Positions 57,221-64,000 of a DNA stretch of 64,000 nt are shown here, in pieces. Position numbers and translations under genes: made by a program. Source of the DNA: a virus. Position 1 is the first letter of the stretch. Each line of letters opens with the position of its first letter. Under the pieces are notes generated by a model that was not told the DNA's origin, made no database searches, and was given only the letters and a program-made list of their open reading frames with translations. Location of the stretch: IMG/VR virus record IMGVR_UViG_3300042290_000327, positions 56,716-120,715 of that record, one strand, 5' to 3'.

Positions 57221-57531
57221 TACTGCTAGAAGAACTTTTAAGTGAGGTAGAATTCAGGATGTACAAGACTTATGTCTATGTAGAGTTCAATCCTGATACC
57301 GACATTACTACCATCGCCCAGCTAATCAGAAGCGTAGACAAGGTCGCAGTCGTGAATAACAAATCTAATAAGGAGGATGACAGACCAAGGGGTCTGCTAT
57401 TGATAAAAATTATCACCACTAAGCCAGCCCTTGAGACCTTCCAGGAATTACAAAGAGCTGCAATGACTACAATCCCTGACCTAAAAAAATTCCAATTCTC
57501 TGAACGTCACATCGAGCAATCTGAGATATGA
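57217..57531 (+). CDS. small neck-module protein with leader-like N-terminus, 104 aa
   Basis: MILLEELLSEVEFRMYKTYV begins with a leader-like helix ending LLSE-V, then a compact alpha/beta domain (VYVEFNPDTDITTIAQLIRS) resembling a ferredoxin-like fold. Small proteins of this look occur beside neck genes of marine T4-like phages. Function unknown. Confidence 0.55.
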   Translation: MILLEELLSEVEFRMYKTYVYVEFNPDTDITTIAQLIRSVDKVAVVNNKSNKEDDRPRGLLLIKIITTKPALETFQELQRAAMTTIPDLKKFQFSERHIEQSEI

Positions 57532-58013
57532 GTTTATTCGGCAGTCAAAACGATTTTAAACTGATCCGGAAAATGAACCGGGCCCTGCTTAGAGACATCA
57601 TCCAGCAGGAAGCAGTTTACTATAAAATTTCATTAGAGGATACCCAGTCCAATATCTACGGAGAATCTCTTCATAAGACTTTCTTACCGCCTGTTCTTAT
57701 CAATTGCCTACTAACGACCTCAGATCAGACAGCTACCGCAGATGAATTCGGTCCTGATATTCAGAGAACTCTTTCATTTGCTTTTCTGAGAGACGATCTA
57801 GTGGACGCAAGCCTGGTACCGGAGATCGGAGATATTATAATGCTATATGAGAACTACTACGAAGTAGATCTTGTAAAAGAAAATCAGTACTTCTTCGGTA
57901 AGGACGATTCTTACAACTACGGAAGAGGGGATAAGCACGGAGAGAGTATTTCAATAATCTGTGAGACTCATCTAACAAGAGCCGACAAGCTCGGAATACT
58001 ACCGACTAGATAA
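57528..58013 (+). CDS. probable neck protein, gp14-like, 161 aa
   Basis: Residues about 8-60 (LIRKMNRALLRDIIQQEAVY, then YGESLHKTFLPPV) resemble the start of gp14-type neck proteins, which with gp13 join head and tail. It is shorter than T4 gp14 (256). It lies directly behind the gp13-like gene, the T4 order, and overlaps the next gene by one base. Confidence 0.5.
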   Translation: MSLFGSQNDFKLIRKMNRALLRDIIQQEAVYYKISLEDTQSNIYGESLHKTFLPPVLINCLLTTSDQTATADEFGPDIQRTLSFAFLRDDLVDASLVPEIGDIIMLYENYYEVDLVKENQYFFGKDDSYNYGRGDKHGESISIICETHLTRADKLGILPTR

Positions 58014-59266
58014 TGGCACAGCAGAAATCCAACAAACCTATTCCTAAAACTCAGTCCGAACTGACTAGGGAGCAGATCACTCCCTATGATGGACGAGGAT
58101 TAGCTCCTGCTTCTAATAAGCAGAGCCGTGCGAACCAAATTTCTCTAAAAGACGATACGGTAAAGCTACCGATAATCGGGTTAAAAGATATTGATGAGGC
58201 TATCGTATTCTATTTTAAGAATGTAATAAAGCCATCGGTAATTCAAAACGGCGCTAAGATTGACGTACCGGTACTCTACGGATCACCTGAGAGATGGTCT
58301 TCAGTCCAGAAAGACGGCTTCTACAGAGACAAAGACGGAAAACTGCAAGTACCTCTTATCATGTTCAAGAAAAGTAACATCGAGAAGAATAGGAACCTAG
58401 GCAATAAGTTAGACGGTAACGAGGTTAACAACTTTGTGATTTATCAGAAAAAGTATTCAAAGAGAAATATATACGACAGGTTTTCACTCCTTGGGAACAG
58501 GAATCCTTCTGAAGAACTTTACGGAGTAGTCATTCCTGACTATGTTACGGTAACTTACCAGTGCGTTGTTTTCACCGACTACGTCGAGCAGTGTGATAAA
58601 CTCATTGAGGCTTTGAACTTTGCTTCGGACTCATACTGGGGGGATAAAGACCGGTACAGGTTCCGGGCTATGATCGATTCTTTTACTCCTACTATTGAGA
58701 TGGTCCAGGGCCAAGACCGAGGAGTAAAAGCTACTTTTAGCATTAAGTTAAATGGATATATAATTACAGATACGTATAATAGAGATAAGGCTAACCTTAA
58801 GAAATTTTACTCTAAATCCCAGCTCCTCTTTAGTGCTGAGACTGTAACCGATGTTAATGGAACACAGGTACAGTCTACGTCTTTTGAAAATAAAGGAGCA
58901 GTAAGATTCTACGATGGTCAGCTTAATGCACCTCAAATAATAACACAAATCGTAGCCGGTATGACAGCAGAAGAAATAGTGTACGTTTCGCTAAGAAATG
59001 CAACGATAGCGAATTCTAAATCCGGCAGTACTGCTACATTTACTAATAGAACGATTGTAACACCTCCAAGCGGATTTGCTGCAATTACAACTAAGGATTT
59101 TGAAGTTTATATTAACGGTAGAAGAGTGCCAGATTCTCAAATCACCTCAGTCACTCAAGTAGGTGCTGATATTGACGTATTACTTGATGTTGCAGGATTC
59201 TTTGAACAAGCTGGTGCAGTTTTACAGACAGTAGATGAAGTTTTACTTATAGGAAAGTTTAATTAA
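58013..59266 (+). CDS. structural protein, 417 aa
   Basis: The N-terminal domain (residues about 50-270) holds DIDEAIVFYFKNVIKPSVIQ, VPVLYGSPERWSSVQKDGFY and PDYVTVTYQCVVFTDYVEQC. This resembles proteins found just after the neck genes in T4-like phages, possibly a tail-completion or sheath-terminator type. The C-terminal third is Ser/Thr-rich and beta-like (DFEVYINGRRVPDSQITSVT), like a fibre or capsid-exposed domain. Exact role unknown. Confidence 0.55.
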   Translation: MAQQKSNKPIPKTQSELTREQITPYDGRGLAPASNKQSRANQISLKDDTVKLPIIGLKDIDEAIVFYFKNVIKPSVIQNGAKIDVPVLYGSPERWSSVQKDGFYRDKDGKLQVPLIMFKKSNIEKNRNLGNKLDGNEVNNFVIYQKKYSKRNIYDRFSLLGNRNPSEELYGVVIPDYVTVTYQCVVFTDYVEQCDKLIEALNFASDSYWGDKDRYRFRAMIDSFTPTIEMVQGQDRGVKATFSIKLNGYIITDTYNRDKANLKKFYSKSQLLFSAETVTDVNGTQVQSTSFENKGAVRFYDGQLNAPQIITQIVAGMTAEEIVYVSLRNATIANSKSGSTATFTNRTIVTPPSGFAAITTKDFEVYINGRRVPDSQITSVTQVGADIDVLLDVAGFFEQAGAVLQTVDEVLLIGKFN

Positions 59267-59267
59267 A

Positions 59268-59522
59268 ATGTCAAGGATAGGCCTAAGAGAATTAGATCCA
59301 TCAGGATCGTTAAATATAACAGGATCCTTCTCAGTTCAAGGGCAAACCGTACTGTATCAAACTGCAGTAAGCCAGAGTGCCTTGATAGTCTCAGGAGCTA
59401 TAGAGATCGTAAAAGCACAGATTCAATCCCAAGTAGTTTCAGCCAGCCTAACAATTCAGAACCTAGGCACCCTTGCAGATCGAAGCAGTAATGCTAATTT
59501 AGATTTAGGAGGTTTTTATTGA
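59268..59522 (+). CDS. small fibre-like protein, 84 aa
   Basis: The 84-residue Ser/Gly/Thr-rich product (LDPSGSLNITGSFSVQGQTV) looks like a fragment of a beta-structured fibre module and is similar in style to the fibre proteins downstream. It starts two bases after the upstream stop. Function unknown. Confidence 0.5.
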   Translation: MSRIGLRELDPSGSLNITGSFSVQGQTVLYQTAVSQSALIVSGAIEIVKAQIQSQVVSASLTIQNLGTLADRSSNANLDLGGFY

Positions 59523-59530
59523 TATTTATA
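59523..59530 (+). promoter_or_regulatory. late-type box TATTTATA
   Basis: ATATTTATATTAAGAC, 25 bases between the box and the fibre gene ATG at 59556. Confidence 0.5.
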
Positions 59531-59555
59531 TTAAGACTCAAACAGCACCACAAAA

Positions 59556-61535
59556 ATGGCACAAAAAATATTATTACGTAGAGGCGGTATAGGAAACATT
59601 GGCAGCACCATCGCTGTAACGAAGGGTGAACTAATCTTTGCTTCAGGAAGTTCTGGCGGAGTAGAGAACATAGTTTTCATTGCTAATGCAGACGGCAACA
59701 ATACCTTCACTCCTGTAAGCAGATTAGCCCAAGGTACTGCAGCAGCAAACTCGTTTAACTCTACACTAAACGGAACACCTTACTACAAGACTGACTCCCA
59801 GGCTCTCTTCATTCTTAATAATGCCGGCAGTACTGCATTAGACCTTTCAGGTAACTTAGAGGGTACTACTATCTCTAGCATCACTGCTACGGGTTCATTC
59901 AGCGGATCATTTACAGGCAACGGTTCAGGATTAACGAACCTCTCTCTAGCCAGCATCACCGCACCGGGCAGTACCACTGAAGTACTTTTTAACAACGCAG
60001 GAGCTATCGCAGCAACAAGTAACTTAAAAGTTACTGGAACAGCTTTAGATGCTACGACTTTAAATATTAATACAACCGGAAACATTACCGGTTCTAATTT
60101 AAAGCTAACCGGCAACGCTGAGATTAGCGGTAACGTAGTAATCGGAGGTAACATTACAGTAGGTGATGCCAATACCGACTTTATTAGCTTTGGAGGAGAG
60201 ATATCTTCTTCAATTGTACCGGACATTGATAGTGCATTTGACCTGGGTAGTACTTCAAAAAGGTGGTTAAATATCTTCGGAGATAACGTAAGCGGGTCTA
60301 CAGCTGTATTTGCAACAGGTATATCCTCTTCAGGATATCTCTATGCAGCAGGAGCTCTAGATATAGACGGCAACGCTACTATTGCAGGAACTCTAGCTGT
60401 AGCTACGGGAATCTCTTCCTCAACGTATCTTTACGCCGGAGGCAACCTAGACGTAGAAGGAACTTCAACATTAACAGGAAATACAACGGTAGGAGCTACA
60501 CTAACCGTTACTACAGGAGTTTCTTCTTCGGGATATCTCTACGCTGGTGGCAACCTAGATGTAGATGGTAATACAGACCTAACAGGCACCCTTACAGTAG
60601 GAGGTCAAACAAACCTAAACGGAAATATTAACTTAGGAGATGCTGCAACAGATGTTATAGCATTCAAGGCCGATGTAAGTTCAAGTATTATTCCTTCTGT
60701 TAATGCCACCTTTAACATCGGTGGACCCTCAGATAAATGGTTACAGGGATACTTCGTAAGCGCCTCTATCGATAGCTTATTAGTCGGCGGAGTTAACCCA
60801 ATGGCAATGACTCTTGACGACGTCATGAACAATGGTAATACTACCAACAATGATTTTGTCTTAAACAATAACGGTAACCAGTCCATCACCCACACCGGTG
60901 CTACTGGCAACCTATCGATATCTTCTCAAAACGGTAGCACCTTAATCGAAGGCACAACGTTTGCAGGCAACAACGTAACCATCCCCGGCAACCTCACGGT
61001 ACAGGGTACGACTACGACGATCGATTCAACTACTGTCAACATCGGTGATAACATCATCGTTCTGAATGCTGTAGGAACAGTAGCTGACGGAGGTATACAG
61101 GTAGTAGATACAACAGGAACTGCCGGAACCGGTTCACTCCTTTGGAACGCTACTTCAGACTACTGGTATGCAGGGGTAAGCGGATCAACTCATTACAGGC
61201 TAACTACTTACGATAACGCTTCTCCTGCTGCTAACAGCATTCAGAAAGTAGACAGTAACGGAAGGTTAGTAGCATCATTAATAACCGACAACGGAAGTAT
61301 TGTAACTGTAGCAGGAGCTATCAGCGGTAGTACAATCACTGCTTCTACAGGATTTGTAGCAACCGGATTAACAGGAGTTATTGATACTTCTTCTAGAGTA
61401 ATCTTTAGAGACGGATCAAACAGATTAGGAGCTCTTGCAAACACAGACTCAGCTATAGAAGTATCAACACTAGTTGGATATAAAGCTGACGGAACTTTCG
61501 TAGCAACTTCGGTAATCGACGGAGGAACGTTCTAA
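59556..61535 (+). CDS. tail fibre protein with internal beta repeats, 659 aa
   Basis: The N-terminus MAQKILLRRGGIGNIGSTIA then KGELIFASGS is the usual start of phage fibre proteins that attach to the baseplate. The middle carries repeated modules of about 35-40 residues (SSSGYLYAAGALDIDGNATI; SSSTYLYAGGNLDVEGTSTL; SSSGYLYAGGNLDVDGNTDL, near 252-345) in a Gly/Thr/Ser-rich beta-solenoid style. The end is beta-rich. Likely an adhesin; receptor unknown. Confidence 0.7.
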   Translation: MAQKILLRRGGIGNIGSTIAVTKGELIFASGSSGGVENIVFIANADGNNTFTPVSRLAQGTAAANSFNSTLNGTPYYKTDSQALFILNNAGSTALDLSGNLEGTTISSITATGSFSGSFTGNGSGLTNLSLASITAPGSTTEVLFNNAGAIAATSNLKVTGTALDATTLNINTTGNITGSNLKLTGNAEISGNVVIGGNITVGDANTDFISFGGEISSSIVPDIDSAFDLGSTSKRWLNIFGDNVSGSTAVFATGISSSGYLYAAGALDIDGNATIAGTLAVATGISSSTYLYAGGNLDVEGTSTLTGNTTVGATLTVTTGVSSSGYLYAGGNLDVDGNTDLTGTLTVGGQTNLNGNINLGDAATDVIAFKADVSSSIIPSVNATFNIGGPSDKWLQGYFVSASIDSLLVGGVNPMAMTLDDVMNNGNTTNNDFVLNNNGNQSITHTGATGNLSISSQNGSTLIEGTTFAGNNVTIPGNLTVQGTTTTIDSTTVNIGDNIIVLNAVGTVADGGIQVVDTTGTAGTGSLLWNATSDYWYAGVSGSTHYRLTTYDNASPAANSIQKVDSNGRLVASLITDNGSIVTVAGAISGSTITASTGFVATGLTGVIDTSSRVIFRDGSNRLGALANTDSAIEVSTLVGYKADGTFVATSVIDGGTF

Positions 61536-61558
61536 AGAAACTTATTATAGATTAAGAG

Positions 61559-61579
61559 AGCCGGCAACAGCCGGCTTTC
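61559..61579 (+). terminator. probable intrinsic terminator
   Basis: AGCCGGC (61559-61565), AACA loop and GCCGGCT (61570-61576) form a perfect 7-bp stem, followed by a short T-rich stretch. The next late-type box begins at 61580. Confidence 0.65.
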
Positions 61580-61588
61580 CTATTTATA
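61580..61588 (+). promoter_or_regulatory. late-type box CTATTTATA
   Basis: CTATTTATAAGAG directly follows the terminator, 53 bases before the ATG at 61642. Confidence 0.55.
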
Positions 61589-61641
61589 AGAGTCTATATA
61601 GACATTTGCAGGTAAATACCCTTTAAAGAAGTTCCATCTCT

Positions 61642-62196
61642 ATGGCCCAGAACATAAAACTGAAAAGATCTTCAGTATCAGGCAAAGTCCCTACCACCGC
61701 CCAGCTAGAGCCCGGTGAAATAGCCATCAACACCGCCGACGGTAAGCTATACTTTGAAAGAGACGATTCCAGCATCCAGACCATCGTCACTACTAATGCA
61801 CTAATCACCGGTAGCTTAAATATTAACGGATCAGTAAATGTATCCGGAAGTTTAATAGCTTCAGGAAGCTTAACCGTTAGAGGAAGCGCTGCGGTAGTAC
61901 AGGAGGGTATTTTAGTATCCGGTACGACTACCCTTACCGTTAAATCCATTAGTACAGGTTCATATGAAGGAGCCTTCTTAGACTACTTAATTGTAAGTGG
62001 AAGCAACAAAAGAGCCGGCACTCTGACCTCGGTCTGGACCGTTTCGGATATCGAATGGAAGGATGTCTCTACCCTAGATTTAGGGAGTACTGAAGGTGCA
62101 GAATTCACTCCGACTCTTGCCGGATCTAATGCTAACATAGTCTTAGCAGTACCGGCCGGAACCTGGACAGTAAAGGGTCACCTAAGATATATGTAA
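61642..62196 (+). CDS. small tail fibre protein, 184 aa
   Basis: MAQNIKLKRSSVSGKVPTTA then LEPGEIAINTADGKLYFERD is the canonical N-terminal attachment domain of phage fibres. It is followed by Ser/Gly-rich beta modules (SLNINGSVNVSGSLIASGSL) and a compact end (VLAVPAGTWTVKGHLRYM). It is the second of three fibre genes and may be a short fibre or a trimerising partner. Confidence 0.65.
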   Translation: MAQNIKLKRSSVSGKVPTTAQLEPGEIAINTADGKLYFERDDSSIQTIVTTNALITGSLNINGSVNVSGSLIASGSLTVRGSAAVVQEGILVSGTTTLTVKSISTGSYEGAFLDYLIVSGSNKRAGTLTSVWTVSDIEWKDVSTLDLGSTEGAEFTPTLAGSNANIVLAVPAGTWTVKGHLRYM

Positions 62197-62198
62197 CA

Positions 62199-62206
62199 TA
62201 TTTATA
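62199..62206 (+). promoter_or_regulatory. late-type box TATTTATA
   Basis: CATATTTATATGAAC lies just after the upstream stop, 45 bases before the collagen-like fibre ATG at 62252. Confidence 0.5.
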
Positions 62207-62251
62207 TGAACAATAACAACCGTCCTTTGGATAGAGAAAAAGGAGTAAACT

Positions 62252-64000
62252 ATGGCTAATAATAAGTTTGTTGCCCGGAACGGCATCCTATCGAAAGATG
62301 ACTCGGTAATTTCCGGTAGCCTAGCTATCTCAGGAAGTCTTTCAGTCAGTATTGTCCCGGTTGATAACGCCTTAACTAGCTTCTTAGTACTAGCCGCAGA
62401 CGGAACAGTTAAGACTCGGTCAACTGGAGCACAAGGTATTCAAGGTATTCAAGGTACCCAAGGTACCCAAGGCACACAAGGTACGACAGGTACTCAAGGT
62501 ACTCAAGGAATTCAAGGTATAACAGGCACCCAAGGTATTCAAGGAAGACAAGGTACCACTGGTACTCAAGGTATAACAGGTACCCAAGGTATTCAAGGAA
62601 CTCAAGGTACTACTGGTACTCAAGGCACAACGGGTGCTCAAGGTATTCAAGGTATCCAAGGTATTACTGGTACTCAAGGTACTCAAGGAATTCAAGGGAC
62701 CCAAGGTACAACAGGTACCCAAGGAATCCAAGGCATAACAGGTACCCAAGGTATTCAAGGAAGACAGGGTATAACAGGTACTCAAGGTACTACTGGTACT
62801 CAAGGTATTCAAGGTACCCAAGGTACTCAAGGTACTATCGGAACTCAAGGTATTCAAGGTACCCAAGGTACTCAAGGTACTATCGGAACTCAAGGTACTA
62901 CTGGTACTCAAGGTATCCAAGGTATTCAAGGTACTACCGGAACTCAAGGTACTACTGGTACTCAAGGTATCCAAGGTATTCAAGGTACTACCGGAACTCA
63001 AGGCACTACTGGTACTCAAGGTACAACAGGTACCCAAGGTATACAAGGTATAACTGGTACTCAAGGTATCCAAGGCATAACAGGTACCCAAGGTATTCAA
63101 GGAAGACAGGGTATAACAGGTACTCAAGGTACTACCGGAACTCAAGGCATTCAAGGTACTCAAGGTATTCAAGGTATTCAAGGGACTCAAGGTATTACTG
63201 GTAATCAAGGCACAACAGGTACCCAAGGTACTACCGGAACTCAAGGTACCCAAGGTACAACAGGTACTCAAGGTATCACCGGTACCCAAGGAATTCAAGG
63301 AAGACAAGGTATAACCGGAACTCAAGGCACTACCGGAACTCAAGGTATCCAAGGTATAACTGGTACTCAAGGTATTACTGGTACCCAAGGGACTACCGGA
63401 ACTCAAGGTACAACAGGTACTCAAGGTATCCAAGGTACTCAAGGTATCCAAGGTACTCAAGGTATCCAAGGACCTGGATTTACTACAATTACTAATTTCT
63501 CTAGTAGCAGGGTTCTAACTTCAACAGGTGCTAATACAGCCAACGCTGAGGTTAACTTAACTTTTGACGGCAGTATTTTAAGAGTAACAGGAAGTGAAAT
63601 TATAAAAGGCGGAGCTAACGTTCTGCTAGTTCAAGGTTCAGGATCTACAGCAAATACAACAGTTTTTGCCGTAGACGGAAACAGTGGCAGGTTATTCGAA
63701 ATTACTGATGATCTAACAGGAGATATCTTTACAGTCTCAGATATATCAGGTACACCATTCCTTAACGTAGATGCAAGCGGTAATATCGAAGCAGGTATTT
63801 CCGGATCAACTACTACCGTCTCAGGAAGTTTAAAGCTTGAGACTCCTCTCACAGATAATGCATTAACAGATTTTCTTGTAAGAGCTTCAGACGGTACACT
63901 AAAGACTAGAACTTCAGGAGCACAGGGTATTCAAGGTACTCAAGGAACTACTGGAACTCAAGGAACTACCGGAACTCAAGGTATCCAAGGCATAACAGGT
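62252..64000 (+). CDS. collagen-like tail fibre, 3' end beyond the window
   Basis: ATG at 62252; the frame stays open to the window end (583 codons, no stop). A fibre-type start (residues 1-58, VDNALTSFLVLAADGTVKTR) is followed by about 116 Gly-x-y triplets (62426-63469), mostly GTQ, GIQ, GTT and GIT. A globular beta domain follows (63470-63925), including a second copy of the pre-collagen module (TDNALTDFLVRASDGTLKTR), and then a new run of GTQ/GTT triplets. Collagen-like regions form triple helices in phage fibres. The repeats are prone to length change by recombination. Confidence 0.85.
   Translation, partial: MANNKFVARNGILSKDDSVISGSLAISGSLSVSIVPVDNALTSFLVLAADGTVKTRSTGAQGIQGIQGTQGTQGTQGTTGTQGTQGIQGITGTQGIQGRQGTTGTQGITGTQGIQGTQGTTGTQGTTGAQGIQGIQGITGTQGTQGIQGTQGTTGTQGIQGITGTQGIQGRQGITGTQGTTGTQGIQGTQGTQGTIGTQGIQGTQGTQGTIGTQGTTGTQGIQGIQGTTGTQGTTGTQGIQGIQGTTGTQGTTGTQGTTGTQGIQGITGTQGIQGITGTQGIQGRQGITGTQGTTGTQGIQGTQGIQGIQGTQGITGNQGTTGTQGTTGTQGTQGTTGTQGITGTQGIQGRQGITGTQGTTGTQGIQGITGTQGITGTQGTTGTQGTTGTQGIQGTQGIQGTQGIQGPGFTTITNFSSSRVLTSTGANTANAEVNLTFDGSILRVTGSEIIKGGANVLLVQGSGSTANTTVFAVDGNSGRLFEITDDLTGDIFTVSDISGTPFLNVDASGNIEAGISGSTTTVSGSLKLETPLTDNALTDFLVRASDGTLKTRTSGAQGIQGTQGTTGTQGTTGTQGIQGITG
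62426..63469 (+). repeat. tandem 9-bp repeats encoding Gly-x-y triplets
   Basis: About 116 units of nine bases, dominated by GGTACTCAA-like and GGTATTCAA-like units. Occasional GGAAGACAA (GRQ) units lie at about 62539, 62759, 63099 and 63299. The high identity between units suggests slippage or unequal exchange. Confidence 0.85.

Noticed and set aside
59783-60226. 147-codon minus-strand frame opposite the fibre gene
   Set aside because: Antisense of Gly/Ser/Thr/Asn-rich coding sequence, with no promoter and no leader.
62420-63469. 349-codon open frame on the minus strand with Ser/Thr/Leu repeats
   Set aside because: It is the antisense of the Gly-x-y repeats; the repeat codons contain no stop in this frame. 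No promoter or start context supports it.
1-64000. tRNA genes, integrase or attachment sites
   Set aside because: I looked for cloverleaf-like stretches with CCA-type ends and for integrase motifs in the gene products and saw none; a dedicated scan (tRNAscan-type) would be decisive.

Overview
The window is a nearly unidirectional segment of a large T4-like (contractile-tailed) bacteriophage genome, probably from a phage of Bacteroidota. Evidence for a T4-like virus: large terminase, portal (gp20), prohead protease (gp21), core scaffold, major capsid protein (gp23), neck proteins, baseplate wedge gp25 and gp6, a gp55-type late sigma factor and a T4-type primase. Evidence for a Bacteroidota host: about two dozen copies of a promoter with TTG, a constant 20-base spacer and TATATTTA/TATCTTTA (close to the Bacteroidota -33/-7 signal TTG...TAnnTTTG), A-rich leaders without a strong Shine-Dalgarno sequence, and a short histone-H1-like basic protein. 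No tRNA, integrase or CRISPR array was recognised.

Layout. 1-12 kb: small, mostly unknown, probably early genes. From 5.7 kb most have their own promoter and a near-identical ~40-base promoter-leader. Inside this zone lie an AACCGT repeat array (5.2-5.7 kb), 17-bp repeats built on AAAGCTTT, and several UUCG-capped hairpins, some placed between the two promoter elements. 11.8-12.5 kb: a strand-switch region with four exact 11-bp-spaced AGGTC repeats and the only minus-strand gene. 12.5-16.3 kb: mixed genes (T5orf172/GIY-YIG-like, HD hydrolase, gp55-like sigma). 16.3-30.1 kb: baseplate and tail structural genes. 30.1-33 kb: GIY-YIG-like, kinase-like, primase and PD-(D/E)XK nuclease. 33-44.3 kb: nucleotidyltransferases, a 947-residue multidomain protein and many small proteins. 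44.3-59.5 kb: possible spanins, then packaging, head and neck genes. 59.5-64 kb: fibre proteins, ending in a collagen-like fibre gene that runs off the window.

Two themes link the genes. First, a TATTTATA motif (often CTATTTATAAAG) precedes many late genes; with the gp55-like sigma gene it suggests a late transcription class distinct from the TTG-N20-TATATTTA class. Second, about twenty proteins, including the major capsid protein, begin with a short amphipathic leader ending in (L/I)-x-E, like the capsid-targeting sequence of T4 internal proteins and the recognition site of its gp21 protease. This suggests that a kinase-like protein, a HAD phosphatase, a possible nuclease and many small proteins are packaged in the head and processed there. 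The 947-residue protein has similar sites between its domains and may be a polyprotein. These are inferences from reading the sequence; no database search was run.
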